A stretch of DNA of 64,000 nt, taken from the NCBI RefSeq assembly GCF_037975245.1, contig NC_092571.1:19492917-19556916 (forward strand), in the 5' to 3' direction. The notes beneath the pieces are model-generated. The model was not told where the DNA came from. It saw only the letters and a program-made list of their open reading frames with translations, and did no database searches. The stretch is from Apostichopus japonicus (taxonomy: Eukaryota > Echinodermata > Holothuroidea > Aspidochirotida > Stichopodidae). Position numbers and translations under genes: made by a program. This document shows, one piece after another, positions 15,001 through 30,000 of this stretch (position 1 is its first letter; every line of letters starts with the position of its first letter).

Positions 15001-18000
15001 ATATTGTACCATCAGTAGTGGAATGAAAGGTTGTAGCTGCTGTAGATGACTCTGTAACAGTACTTTCTGTTGCAGTGGAATGTTCCTGAGTGGTTACTTC
15101 TGAACTTGCTGAAATCCCAGTTAAAAACACATCACTAGTTATAACCTCTGATGTTGATTCAGTTGTTTTTTCTTCCAAAGTTACTATAGTTGTTGTTGGA
15201 TTGGTTGATGCATCTGTCTCTATTTCAACTTTGGTGGAACTTCCTTCACTTGTTGATGAAATGAGAGTACCTTGTTCAGTACTTTCTGCAGAAGAGGATG
15301 GTGTCTCAGTGGTGATGATTCCTTTGGTACTGGAGGCAACCTCCTGACTTATGTTTGTAAAAGGAGATATTGTACCATCAGTAGTGGAATGAAAGGTAGT
15401 AGCTGCTGTAGATGACTCTGTAACAGTACTTTCTGTTGCAGTGGAATGTTCCTGAGTGGTTACTTCTGAACTTGCTGAAATCCCAGTAGAAAACATATCA
15501 CTAGTTATAACCTCTGATGTTGATTCAGTTGTTTTTTCTTCCAAAGTTACTACAGTTGTTGTTGGATTGGTTGATGCATCTGTCTCTATTTCAACTTTGG
15601 TGGAACTTCCTTCACTTGTTGATGAAATGAGAGTACCTTGTTCAGTACTTTCTGCAGAAGAGGATGGTGTCTCAGTGGTGATGATTCCTTTGGTACTGGA
15701 GGCAACCTCCTGACTTATGTTTGTAAAAGGAGATATTGTACCATCAGTAGTGGAATGAAAGGTAGTAGCTGCTGTAGATGACTCTGTAACAGTACTTTCT
15801 GTTGCAGTGGAATGTTCCTGAGTGGTTACTTCTGAACTTGCTGAAATCCCAGTAGAAAACATATCACTAGTTATAACCTCTGATGTTGATTCAGGTGTTG
15901 TTTCTTCCAAAGTTACTACAGTTGTTGTTGGTATGGTTGATGCATCTGTCTCTATTTCAACTTTGGTGGAACTTCCTTCACTTGTTGATGAATTGAGAGT
16001 ACCTTGTTCAGTACTTTCTGCAGAAGAGGATGGTGTCTCAGTGGTGATGATTCTTTTCATACTGGAGGCAACCTCCTGACTTATGTTTGTAAAAGGAGAT
16101 ATTGTACCATCAGTAGTGGAATGAAAGGTAGTAGCTGCTGTAGATGACTCTGTAACAGTACTTTCTGTTGCAGTGGAATGTTCCTGAGTGGTTACTTCTG
16201 AACTTGCTGAAATCCCAGTAGAAAACACATCACTAGTTTTAACCTCTGATGTTGATTCAGGTGTTGTTTCTTCCAAAGTTACTACAGTTGTTGTTGGATT
16301 GGTTGATGCATCTGTCTCTATTTCCACTTTGGTGGAACTTCCTTCACTTGTTGATGAAATGAGAGTACCTTGTTCAGTACTTTCCACAGAAGAGGATGGT
16401 GTCTCAGTGGTGATGATTCCTTTGGTACTGGAGGCAACCTCCTGACTTATGTTTGTAAAAGGAGATATTGTACCATCAGTAGTGGAATGAAAGGTAGTAG
16501 CTGCTGTAGATGACTCTGTAACAGTACTTTCTGTTGCAGTGGAATGTTCCTGAGTGGTTACTTCTGAACTTGCTGAAATCCCAGTAGAAAACATATCACT
16601 AGTTATAACCTCTGATGTTGATTCAGGTGTTGTTTCTTCCAAAGTAACTGCAGTTGTTGTTGGTATGGTTGATGCATCTGTCTCTATTTCAACTTTGGTG
16701 GAACTTCCTTCACTTGTTGATGAAATGAGAGTACCTTGTTCAGTACTTTCTGCAGAAGAGGATGGTGTCTCAGTGGTGATGATTCCTTTGGTACTGGAGG
16801 CAACCTCCTGACTTATGTTTGTAAAAGGAGATATTGTACCATCAGTAGTGGAATGAAAGGTAGTAGCTGCTGTAGATGACTCTGTAACAGTACTTTCTGT
16901 TGCAGTGGAATGTTCCTGAGTGGTTACTTCTGAACTTGCTGAAATCCCAGTAGAAAACACATCACTAGTTATAACCTCTGATGTTGATTCAGTTGTTTTT
17001 TCTTCCAAAGTTACTATAGTTGTTGTTGGATTGGTTGATGCATCTGTCTCTATTTCAACTTTGGTGGAACTTCCTTCACTTGTTGATGAAATGAGAGTAC
17101 CTTGTTCAGTACTTTCTGCAGAAGAGGATGGTGTCTCAGTGGTGATGATTCCTTTGGTACTGGAGGCAACCTCCTGACTTATGTTTGTAAAAGGAGATAT
17201 TGTACCATCAGTAGTGGAATGAAAGGTAGTAGCTGCTGTAGATGACTCTGTAACAGTACTTTCTGTTGCAGTGGAATGTTCCTGAGTGGTTACTTCTGAA
17301 CTTGCTGAAATCCCAGCAGAAAACATATCACTAGTTATAACCTCTGATGTTGATTCAGTTGTTTTTTCTTCCAAAGTTACTATAGTTGTTGTTAGATTGG
17401 TTGATGCATCTGTCTCTATTTCAACTTTGGTGGAACTTCCTTCACTTGTTGATGAAATGAGAGTACCTTGTTCAGTACTTTCTGCAGAAGAGGATGGTGT
17501 CTGAGTGGTGATGATTCCTTTGGTACTGGAGGCAACCTCCTGACTTATGTTTGTAAAAGGAGATATTGTACCATCAGTAGTGGAATGAAAGGTAGTAGCT
17601 GCTGTAGATGACTCTGTAACAGTACTTTCTGTTGCAGTGGAATGTTCCTGAGTGGTTACTTCTGAACTTGCTGAAATCCCAGTAGAAAACATATCACTAG
17701 TTATAACCTCTGATGTTGATTCAGGTGTTGTTTCTTCCAAAGTTACTACAGTTGTTGTTGGTATGGTTGATGCATCTGTCTCTATTTCCACTTTGGTGGA
17801 ACTTCCTTCACTTGTTGATGAAATGAGAGTACCTTGTTCAGTACTTTCTGCAGAAGAGGATGGTGTCTCAGTGGTGATGATTCTTTTCATACTGGAGGCA
17901 ACCTCCTGACTTATGTTTGTAAAAGGAGATATTGTACCATCAGTAGTGGAATGAAAGGTAGTAGCTGCTGTAGATGACTCTGTAACAGTACTTTCTGTTG

Positions 18001-21000
18001 CAGTGGAATGTTCCTGAGTGGTTACTTCTGAACTTGCTGAAATCCCAGTAGAAAACACATTACTAGTTATAACCTCTGATGTTGATTCAGGTGTTGTTTT
18101 TTCTTCCAAAGTTACTACAGTTGTTGTTGGATTGGTTGATGCATCTGTCTCTATTTCAACTTTGGTGGAACTTCCTTCACTTGTTGATGAAATGAGAGTA
18201 CCTTGTTCAGTACTTTCTGCAGAAGAGGATGGTGTCTGAGTGGTGATGATTCCTTTGGTACTGGAGGCAACCTCCTGACTTATGTTTGTAGAAGGAGATA
18301 TTGTACCATCAGCAGTGGAATGAAAGGTAGTAGCTGCTGTAGATGGCTCTGTAACAGTACTTTCTGTTGCAGTGGAATGTTCATGAGAGGTTATTTCTGA
18401 ACTTGCTGAAATCCCAGTAGAAAACACATCACTAGTTATAACCTCTGATGTTGATTCAGGTGTTTTTTCTTCCAAAGTTACTACAGTTGTTGTTGGTATG
18501 GTTGATGCATCTGTCTCTATTTCCACTTTGGTGGAACTTCCTTCACTTGTTGATGAAATGAGAGTACCTTGTTCAGTACTTTCTGCAGAAGAGGATGGTG
18601 TCTGAGTGGTGATGATTCCTTTGGAACTGGAGGCAACCTCCTGACTTATGTTTGTAAAAGGAGATATTGTACCATCAGTAGTGGAATGAAAGGTAGTAGC
18701 TGCTGTAGATGACTCTGTAACAGTACTTTCTGTTGCAGTGGAATGTTCCTGAGTGGTTACTTCTGAACTTGCTGAAATCCCAGTAGAAAACATATCACTA
18801 GTTATAACCTCTGATGTTGATTCAGGTGTTGTTTCTTCCAAAGTTACTACAGTTGTTGTTGGTATGGTTGATGCATCTGTCTCTATTTCCACTTTGGTGG
18901 AACTTCCTTCACTTGTTGATGAAATGAGAGTACCTTGTTCAGTACTTTCTGCAGAAGAGGATGGTGTCTCAGTGGTGATGATTCTTTTCATACTGGAGGC
19001 AACCTCCTGACTTATGTTTGTAAAAGGAGATATTGTACCATCAGTAGTGGAATGAAAGGTAGTAGCTGCTGTAGATGACTCTGTAACAGTACTTTCTGTT
19101 GCAGTGGAATGTTCCTGAGTGGTTACTTCTGAACTTGCTGAAATCCCAGTAGAAAACACATTACTAGTTATAACCTCTGATGTTGATTCAGTTGTTTTTT
19201 CTTCCAAAGTTACTACAGTTGTTGTTGGTATGGTTGATGCATCTGTCTCTATTTCCACTTTGGTGGAACTTCCTTCACTTGTTGATGAAATGAGAGTACC
19301 TTGTTCAGTACTTTCTGCAGAAGAGGATGGTGTCTCAGTGGTGATGATTCCTTTGGTACTGGAGGCAACCTCCTGACTTATGTTTGTAAAAGGAGATATT
19401 GTACCATCAGTAGTGGAATGAAAGGTAGTAGCTGCTGTAGATGACTCTGTAACAGTACTTTCTGTTGCAGTGGAATGTTCCTGAGTGGTTACTTCTGAAC
19501 TTGCTGAAATCCCAGTAGAAAACACATCACTAGTTATAACCTCTGATGTTGATTCAGTTGTTTTTTCTTCCAAAGTTACTATAGTTGTTGTTGGATTGGT
19601 TGATGCATCTGTCTCTATTTCCACTTTGGTGGAACTTCCTTCACTTGTTGATGAAATGAGAGTACCTTGTTCAGTACTTTCTGCAGAAGAGGATGGTGTC
19701 TCAGTGGTGATGATTCTTTTCATACTGGAGGCAACCTCCTGACTTATGTTTGTAAAAGGAGATATTGTACCATCAGTAGTGGAATGAAAGTTAGTAGCTG
19801 CTGTAGATGACTCTGTAACAGTACTTTCTGTTGCAGTGGAATGTTCCTGAGTGGTTACTTCTGAACATGCTGAAATCCCAGTAGAAAACACATCACTAGT
19901 TATAACCTCTGATGTTGATGCAGGTGTTGTTTCTTCCAAAGTTACTACAGTTTTTGTTGGTATGGTTGATGCATCTGTCTCTATTTCCACTTTGGTGGAA
20001 CTTCCTTCACTTGTTGATGAAATGAGAGTACCTTGTTCAGTACTTTCTGCAGAAGAGGATGGTGTCTCAGTGGTGATGATTCTTTTCATACTGGAGGCAA
20101 CCTCCTGACTTATGTTTGTAAAAGGAGATATTGTACCATCAGTAGTGGAATGAAAGGTAGTAGCTGCTGTAGATGACTCTGTAACAGTACTTTCTGTTGC
20201 AGTGGAATGTTCCTGAGTGGTTACTTCTGAACTTGCTGAAATCCCAGTAGAAAACACATCACTAGTTATAACCTCTGATGTTGATTCAGTTGTTTTTTCT
20301 TCCAAAGTTACTATAGTTGTTGTTGGATTGGTTGATGCATCTGTCCCTATTTCAACTTTGGTGGAACTTCCTTCACTTGTTGATGAAATGAGAGTTCCTT
20401 GTTCAGTACTTTCTGCAGAAGAGGATGGTGTCTCAGTGGTGATGATTCCTTTGGTACTGGAGGCAACCTCCTGACTTATGTTTGTAAAAGGAGATATTGT
20501 ACCATCAGTAGTGGAATGAAAGGTAGTAGCTGCTGTAGATGACTCTGTAACAGTACTTTCTGTTGCAGTGGAATGTTCCTGAGTGGTTACTTCTGAACTT
20601 GCTGAAATCCCAGTAGAAAACACATCACTAGTTATAACCTCTGATGTTGATTCAGGTGTTGTTTCTTCCAAAGTTACTACAGTTGTTGTTGGTATGGCTG
20701 ATGCATCTGTCTCTATTTCCACTTTGGTGGAACTTCCTTCACTTGTTGATGAAATGAGAGTACCTTGTTCAGTACTTTCTGCAGAAGAGGATGGTGTCTC
20801 AGTGGTGATGATTCCTTTGGTACTGGAGGCAACCTCCTGACTTATGTTTGTAAAAGGAGATATTGTACCATCAGTAGTGGAATGAAAGGTAGTAGCTGCT
20901 GTAGATGACTCTGTAACAGTACTTTCTGTTGCAGTGGAATGTTCCTGAGTAATTAGTTCTGAACTTGCTGAAATCCCAGTAGAAAACATATCACTAGTTA

Positions 21001-24000
21001 TAACCTCTGATGTTGATTCAGGTGTTGTTTCTTCCAAAGTTACTACAGTTGTTGTTGGTATGGTTGATGCATCTGTCTCTATTTCCACTTTGGTGGAACT
21101 TCCTTCACTTGTTGATGAAATGAGAGTACCTTGTTCAGTACTTTCTGCAGAAGAGGATGGTGTCTCAGTGGTGATGATTCTTTTCATACTGGAGGCAACC
21201 TCCTGACTTATGTTTGTAAAAGGAGATATTGTACCATCAGTAGTGGAATGAAAGGTAGTAGCTGCTGTAGATGACTCTGTAACAGTACTTTCTGTTGCAG
21301 TGGAATGTTCCTGAGTGTTTACTTCTGAACTTGCTGAAATCCCAGTAGAAAACACATCACTAGTTATAACCTCTGATGTTGATTCAGTTGTTGTTTCTTC
21401 CAAAGTTACTACAGTTGTTGTTGGTATGGCTGATGCATCTGTCTCTATTTCAACTTTGGTGGAACTTCCTTCACTTGTTGATGAAATGAGAGTACCTTGT
21501 TCAGTACTTTCTGCAGAAGAGGATGGTGTCTCAGTGGTGATGATTCCTTTGGTACTGGAGGCAACCTCCTGACTTATGTTTGTAAAAGGAGATATTGTAC
21601 CATCAGTAGTGGAATGAAAGGTAGTAGCTGCTGTAGATGACTCTGTAACAGTACTTTCTGTTGCAGTGGAATGTTCCTGAGTGGTTACTTCTGAACTTGC
21701 TGAAATCCCAGTAGAAAACACATCACTAGTTATAACCTCTGATGTTGATTCAGGTGTTGTTTCTTCCAAAGTTACTACAGTTGTTGTTGGTATGGCTGAT
21801 GCATCTGTCTCTATTTCCACTTTGGTGGAACTTCCTTCACTTGTTGATGAAATGAGAGTACCTTGTTCAGTACTTTCTGCAGAAGAGGATGGTGTCTCAG
21901 TGGTGATGATTCCTTTGGTACTGGAGGCAACCTCCTGACTTATGTTTGTAAAAGGAGATATTGTACCATCAGTAGTGGAATGAAAGGTAGTAGCTGCTGT
22001 AGATGACTCTGTAACAGTACTTTCTGTTGCAGTGGAATGTTCCTGAGTAATTAGTTCTGAACTTGCTGAAATCCCAGTAGAAAACATATCACTAGTTATA
22101 ACCTCTGATGTTGATTCAGGTGTTGTTTCTTCCAAAGTTACTACAGTTGTTGTTGGTATGGTTGATGCATCTGTCTCTATTTCCACTTTGGTGGAACTTC
22201 CTTCACTTTTTGATGAAATGAGAGTACCTTGTTCAGTACTTTCTGCAGAAGAGGATGGTGTCTCAGTGGTGATGATTCTTTTCATACTGGAGGCAACCTC
22301 CTGACTTATGTTTGTAAAAGGAGATATTGTACCATCAGTAGTGGAATGAAAGGTAGTAGCTGCTGTAGATGACTCTGTAACAGTACTTTCTGTTGCAGTG
22401 GAATGTTCCTGAGTGGTTACTTCTGAACTTGCTGAAATCCCAGTAGAAAACACATCACTAGTTATAACCTCTGATGTTGATTCAGTTGTTGTTTCTTCCA
22501 AAGTTACTACAGTTGTTGTTGGTATGGCTGATGCATCTGTCTCTATTTCAACTTTGGTGGAACTTCCTTCACTTGTTGATGAAATGAGAGTACCTTGTTC
22601 AGTACTTTCTGCAGAAGAGGATGGTGTCTCAGTGGTGATGATTCCTTTGGTACTGGAGGCAACCTCCTGACTTATGTTTGTAAAAGGAGATATTGTACCA
22701 TCAGTAGTGGAATGAAAGGTAGTAGCTGCTGTAGATGACTCTGTAACAGTACTTTCTGTTGCAGTGGAATGTTCCTGAGTGGTTACTTCTGAACTTGCTG
22801 AAATCCCAGTAGAAAACACATCACTAGTTATAACCTCTGATGTTGATTCAGGTGTTGTTTCTTCCAAAGTTACTACAGTTGTTGTTGGTATGGCTGATGC
22901 ATCTGTCTCTATTTCCACTTTGGTGGAACTTCCTTCACTTGTTGATGAAATGAGAGTACCTTGTTCAGTACTTTCTGCAGAAGAGGATGGTGTCTCAGTG
23001 GTGATGATTCCTTTGGTACTGGAGGCAACCTCCTGACTTATGTTTGTAAAAGGAGATATTGTACCATCAGTAGTGGAATGAAAGGTAGTAGCTGCTGTAG
23101 ATGACTCTGTAACAGTACTTTCTGTTGCAGTGGAATGTTCCTGAGTAATTAGTTCTGAACTTGCTGAAATCCCAGTAGAAAACATATCACTAGTTATAAC
23201 CTCTGATGTTGATTCAGGTGTTGTTTCTTCCAAAGTTACTACAGTTGTTGTTGGTATGGTTGATGCATCTGTCTCTATTTCCACTTTGGTGGAACTTCCT
23301 TCACTTTTTGATGAAATGAGAGTACCTTGTTCAGTACTTTCTGCAGAAGAGGATGGTGTCTCAGTGGTGATGATTCTTTTCATACTGGAGGCAACCTCCT
23401 GACTTATGTTTGTAAAAGGAGATATTGTACCATCAGTAGTGGAATGAAAGGTAGTAGCTGCTGTAGATGACTCTGTAACAGTACTTTCTGTTGCAGTGGA
23501 ATGTTCCTGAGTGGTTACTTCTGAACTTGCTGAAATCCCAGTAGAAAACACATCACTAGTTATAACCTCTGATGTTGATTCAGTTGTTTTTTCTTCCAAA
23601 GTTACTGCAGTTGTTGTTGGATTGGTTGATGCATCTGTCTCTATTTCAACTTTGGTGGAACTTCCTTCACTTGTTGATGAAATGAGAATACCTTGTTCAG
23701 TACTTTCTGCAGAAGAGGATGGTGTCTCAGTGGTGATGATTCCTTTGGTACTGGAGGCAACCTCCTGACTTATGTTTGTAGAAGGAGATATTGTACCATC
23801 AGCAGTGGAATGAAAGGTAGTAGCTGCTGTAGATGGCTCTGTAACAGTACTTTCTGTTGCAGTGGAATGTTCATGAGAGGTTATTTCTGAACTTGCTGAA
23901 ATCCCAGTAGAAAACACATCACTAGTTATAACCTCTGATGTTGATTCAGGTGTTGTTTCTTCCAAAGTTACTACAGTTGTTGTTGGATTGGTTGATGCAT

Positions 24001-27000
24001 CTGTCTCTATTTCCACTTTGGTGGAACTTCCTTCACTTGTTGATGAAATGAGAGTACCTTGTTCAGTACTTTCTGCAGAAGAGGATGGTGTCTCAGTGGT
24101 GATGATTCCTTTGGTACTGGAGGCAACCTCCTGACTTATGTTTGTAAAAGGAGATATTGTACCATCAGTAGTGGAATGAAAGGTAGTAGCTGCTATAGAT
24201 GACTCTGTAACAGTACTCTCTGTTGCAGTGGAATGTTCCTGAGTGGTTACTTCTGAACTTGCTGAAATCCCAGTTAAAAACACATCACTAGTTATAACCT
24301 CTAATGTTGATTCAGTTGTTTTTTCTTCCAAAGTTACTATAGTTGTTGTTGGATTGGTTGATGCATCTGTCTCTATTTCCACTTTGGTGGAACTTCCTTC
24401 ACTTGTTGATGAAATGAGAGTACCTTGTTCAGTACTTTCTGCAGAAGAGGATGGTGTCTCAGTGGTGATGATTCCTTTGGTACTGGAGGCAACCTCCTGA
24501 CTTATGTTTGTAAAAGGAGATATTGTACCATCAGTAGTGGAATGAAAGGTAGTAGCTGCTGTAGATGACTCTGTAACAGTACTTTCTGTTGCAGTGGAAT
24601 GTTCCTGAGTGGTTACTTCTGAACTTGCTGAAATCCCAGTAGAAAACATATCACTAGTTATAACCTCTGATGTTGATTCAGTTGTTTTTTCTTCCAAAGT
24701 TACTACAGTTGTTGTTGGATTGGTTGATGCATCTGTCTCTATTTCAACTTTGGTGGAACTTCCTTCACTTGTTGATGAAATGAGAGTACCTTGTTCAGTA
24801 CTTTCTGCAGAAGAGGATGGTGTCTCAGTGGTGATGATTCCTTTGGTACTGGAGGCAACCTCCTGACTTATGTTTGTAAAAGGAGATATTGTACCATCAG
24901 TAGTGGAATGAAAGGTAGTAGCTGCTGTAGATGACTCTGTAACAGTACTTTCTGTTGCAGTGGAATGTTCCTGAGTGGTTACTTCTGAACTTGCTGAAAT
25001 CCCAGTAGAAAACACATCACTAGTTATAACCTCTGATGTTGATTCAGTTGTTTTTTCTTCCAAAGTTACTATAGTTGTTGTTGGATTGGTTGATGCATCT
25101 GTCTCTATTTCCACTTTGGTGGAACTTCCTTCACTTGTTGATGAAATGAGAGTACCTTGTTCAGTACTTTCTGCAGAAGAGGATGGTGTCTCAGTGGTGA
25201 TGATTCTTTTCATACTGGAGGCAACCTCCTGACTTATGTTTGTAAAAGGAGATATTGTACCATCAGTAGTGGAATGAAAGTTAGTAGCTGCTGTAGATGA
25301 CTCTGTAACAGTACTTTCTGTTGCAGTGGAATGTTCCTGAGTGGTTACTTCTGAACTTGCTGAAATCCCAGTAGAAAACACATCACTAGTTATAACCTCT
25401 GATGTTGATTCAGGTGTTGTTTCTTCCAAAGTTACTACAATTGTTGTTGGTATGGCTGATGCATCTGTCTCTATTTCAACTTTGGTGGAACTTCCTTCAC
25501 TTGTTGATGAAATGAGAGTACCTTGTTCAGTACTTTCTGCAGAAGAGGATGGTGTCTCAGTGGTGATGATTCCTTTGGTACTGGAGGCAACCTCCTGACT
25601 TATGTTTGTAAAAGGAGATATTGTACCATCAGTAGTGGAATGAAAGGTAGTAGCTGCTGTAGATGACTCTGTAACAGTACTTTCTGTTGCAGTGGAATGT
25701 TCCTGAGTGGTTACTTCTGAACTTGCTGAAATCCCAGTAGAAAACACATCACTAGTTATAACCTCTGATGTTGATTCAGGTGTTGTTTCTTCCAAAGTTA
25801 CTACAGTTGTTGTTGGATTGGTTGATGCATCTGTCTCTATTTCCACTTTGGTGGAACTTCCTTCACTTGTTGATGAAATGAGAGTACCTTGTTCAGTACT
25901 TTCTGCAGAAGAGGATGGTGTCTCAGTGGTGATGATTCCTTTGGTACTGGAGGCAACCTCCTGACTTATGTTTGTAAAAGGAGATATTGTACCATCAGTA
26001 GTGGAATGAAAGGTAGTAGCTGCTGTAGATGACTCTGTAACAGTACTTTCTGTTGCAGTGGAATGTTCCTGAGTGGTTACTTCTGAACTTGCTGAAATCC
26101 CAGTAGAAAACACATCACTAGTTATAACCTCTGATGTTGATTCAGGTGTTGTTTCTTCCAAAGTTACTACAGTTGTTGTTGGATTGGTTGATGCATCTGT
26201 CTCTATTTCCACTTTGGTGGAACTTCCTTCACTTGTTGATGAAATGAGAGTACCTTGTTCAGTACTTTCTGCAGAAGAGGATGGTGTCTCAGTGGTGATG
26301 ATTCCTTTGGTACTGGAGGCAACCTCCTGACTTATGTTTGTAAAAGGAGATATTGTACCATCAGTAGTGGAATGAAAGGTAGTAGCTGCTATAGATGACT
26401 CTGTAACAGTACTCTCTGTTGCAGTGGAATGTTCCTGAGTGGTTACTTCTGAACTTGCTGAAATCCCAGTTAAAAACACATCACTAGTTATAACCGCTGA
26501 TGTTGATTCAGTTGTTATTTCTTCCAAAGTTACTATAGTTGTTGTTGGATTGGTTGATGCATCTGTCTCTATTTCCACTTTGGTGGAACTTCCTTCACTT
26601 GTTGATGAAATAAGAGTACCTTGTTCAGTACTTTCTGCAGAAGAGGATAGTGTCTCAGTGGTGATGATTCCTTTGGTACTGGAGGCAACCTCCTGACTTA
26701 TGTTTGTAAAAGGAGATATTGTACCATCAGTAGTGGAATGAAAGTTAGTAGCTGCTGTAGATGACTCTGTAACAGTACTTTCTGTTGCAGTGGAATGTTC
26801 CTGAGTGGTTACTTCTGAACTTGCTGAAATCCCAGTAGAAAACACATCACTAGTTATAACCTCTGATGTTGATTCAGGTGTTGTTTCTTCCAAAGTTACT
26901 ACAATTGTTGTTGGTATGGCTGATGCATCTGTCTCTATTTCAACTTTGGTGGAACTTCCTTCACTTGTTGATGAAATGAGAGTACCTTGTTCAGTACTTT

Positions 27001-30000
27001 CTGCAGAAGAGGATGGTGTCTCAGTGGTGATGATTCCTTTGGTACTGGAGGCAACCTCCTGACTTATGTTTGTAAAAGGAGATATTGTACCATCAGTAGT
27101 GGAATGAAAGGTAGTAGCTGCTGTAGATGACTCTGTAACAGTACTTTCTGTTGCAGTGGAATGTTCCTGAGTGGTTACTTCTGAACTTGCTGAAATCCCA
27201 GTAGAAAACACATCACTAGTTATAACCTCTGATGTTGATTCAGGTGTTGTTTCTTCCAAAGTTACTACAGTTGTTGTTGGATTGGTTGATGCATCTGTCT
27301 CTATTTCCACTTTGGTGGAACTTCCTTCACTTGTTGATGAAATGAGAGTACCTTGTTCAGTACTTTCTGCAGAAGAGGATGGTGTCTCAGTGGTGATGAT
27401 TCCTTTGGTACTGGAGGCAACCTCCTGACTTATGTTTGTAAAAGGAGATATTGTACCATCAGTAGTGGAATGAAAGGTAGTAGCTGCTATAGATGACTCT
27501 GTAACAGTACTCTCTGTTGCAGTGGAATGTTCCTGAGTGGTTACTTCTGAACTTGCTGAAATCCCAGTTAAAAACACATCACTAGTTATAACCTCTGATG
27601 TTGATTCAGTTGTTATTTCTTCCAAAGTTACTATAGTTGTTGTTGGATTGGTTGATGCATCTGTCTCTATTTCCACTTTGGTGGAACTTCCTTCACTTGT
27701 TGATGAAATGAGAGTACCTTGTTCAGTACTTTCTGCAGAAGAGGATAGTGTCTCAGTGGTGATGATTCCTTTGGTACTGGAGGCAACCTCCTGACTTATG
27801 TTTGTAAAAGGAGATATTGTACCATCAGTAGTGGAATGAAAGGTAGTAGCTGCTGTAGATGACTCTGTAACAGTACTTTCTGTTGCAGTGGAATGTTCCT
27901 GAGTGGTTACTTCTGAACTTGCTGAAATCCCAGTAGAAAACATATCACTAGTTATAACCTCTGATGTTGATTCAGTTGTTTTTTCTTCCAAAGTTACTAC
28001 AGTTGTTGTTGGATTGGTTGATGCATCTGTCTCTATTTCAACTTTGGTGGAACTTCCTTCACTTGTTGATGAAATGAGAGTACCTTGTTCAGTACTTTCT
28101 GCAGAAGAGGATGGTGTCTCAGTGGTGATGATTCCTTTGGTACTGGAGGCAACCTCCTGACTTATGTTTGTAAAAGGAGATATTGTACCATCAGTAGTGG
28201 AATGAAAGGTAGTAGCTGCTGTAGATGACTCTGTAACAGTACTTTCTGTTGCAGTGGAATGTTCCTGAGTGGTTACTTCTGAACTTGCTGAAATCCCAGT
28301 AGAAAACACATCACTAGTTATAACCTCTGATGTTGATTCAGTTGTTTTTTCTTCCAAAGTTACTATAGTTGTTGTTGGATTGGTTGATGCATCTGTCTCT
28401 ATTTCCACTTTTGTGGAACTTCCTTCACTTGTTGATGAAATGAGAGTACCTTGTTCAGTACTTTCTGCAGAAGAGGATGGTGTCTCAGTGGTGATGATTC
28501 TTTTCATACTGGAGGCAACCTCCTGACTTATGTTTGTAAAAGGAGATATTGTACCATCAGTAGTGGAATGAAAGTTAGTAGCTGCTGTAGATGACTCTGT
28601 AACAGTACTTTCTGTTGCAGTGGAATGTTCCTGAGTGGTTACTTCTGAACATGCTGAAATCCCAGTAGAAAACACATCACTAGTTATAACCTCTGATGTT
28701 GATTCAGGTGTTGTTTCTTCCAAAGTTACTACAGTTGTTGTTGGTATGGTTGATGCATCTGTCTCTATTTCCACTTTGGTGGAACTTCCTTCACTTGTTG
28801 ATGAAATGAGAGTACCTTGTTCAGTACTTTCTGCAGAAGAGGATGGTGTCTCAGTGGTGATGATTCCTTTGGTACTGGAGGCAACCTCCTGACTTATGTT
28901 TGTAAAAGGAGATATTGTACCATCAGTAGTGAAATGAAAGGTAGTAGCTGCTGTAGATGACTCTGTAACAGTACTTTCTGTTGCAGTGGAATGTTCCTGA
29001 GTGGTTACTTCTGAACTTGCTGAAATCCCAGTAGAAAACACATCACTAGTTATAACCTCTGATGTTGATTCAGTTGTTTTTTCTTCCAAAGTTACTATAG
29101 TTGTTTTTGGATTGGTTGATGCATCTGTCCCTATTTCAACTTTGGTGGAATTTCCTTCACTTGTTGATGAAATGAGAGTACCTTGTTCAGTACTTTCTGC
29201 AGAAGAGGATGGTGTCTCAGTGGTGATGATTCCTTTGGTACTGGAGGCAACCTCCTGACTTATGTTTGTAAAAGGAGATATTGTACCATCAGTAGTGGAA
29301 TGAAAGGTAGTAGCTGCTGTAGATGACTCTGTAACAGTACTTTCTGTTGCAGTGGAATGTTCCTGAGTGGTTACTTCTGAACTTGCTGAAATCCCAGTAG
29401 AAAACACATCACTAGTTATAACCTCTGATGTTGATTCAGTTGTTTTTTCTTCCAAAGTTACTATAGTTGTTGTTGGATTGGTTGATGCATCTGTCCCTAT
29501 TTCAACCTTGGTGGAACTTCCTTCACTTGTTGATGAAATGAGAGTACCTTGTTCAGTACTTTCTGCAGAAGAGGATGGTGTCTCAGTGGTGATGATTCCT
29601 TTGGTACTGGAGGCAACCTCCTGACTTATGTTTGTAAAAGGAGATATTGTACCATCAGTAGTGGAATGAAAGTTAGTAGCTGCTGTAGATGACTCTGTAA
29701 CAGTACTTTCTGTTGCAGTGGAATGTTCCTGAGTGGTTACTTCTGAACTTGCTGAAATCCCAGTAGAAAACACATCACTAGTTATAACCTCTGATGTTGA
29801 TTCAGTTGTTTTTTCTTCCAAAGTTACTATAGTTGTTGTTGGATTGGTTGATGCATCTGTCCCTATTTCAACTTTGGTGGAACTTCCTTCACTTGTTGAT
29901 GAAATGAGAGTACCTTGTTCAGTACTTTCTGCAGAAGAGGATGGTGTCTCAGTGGTGATGATTCCTTTGGTACTGGAGGCAACCTCCTGACTTATGTTTG

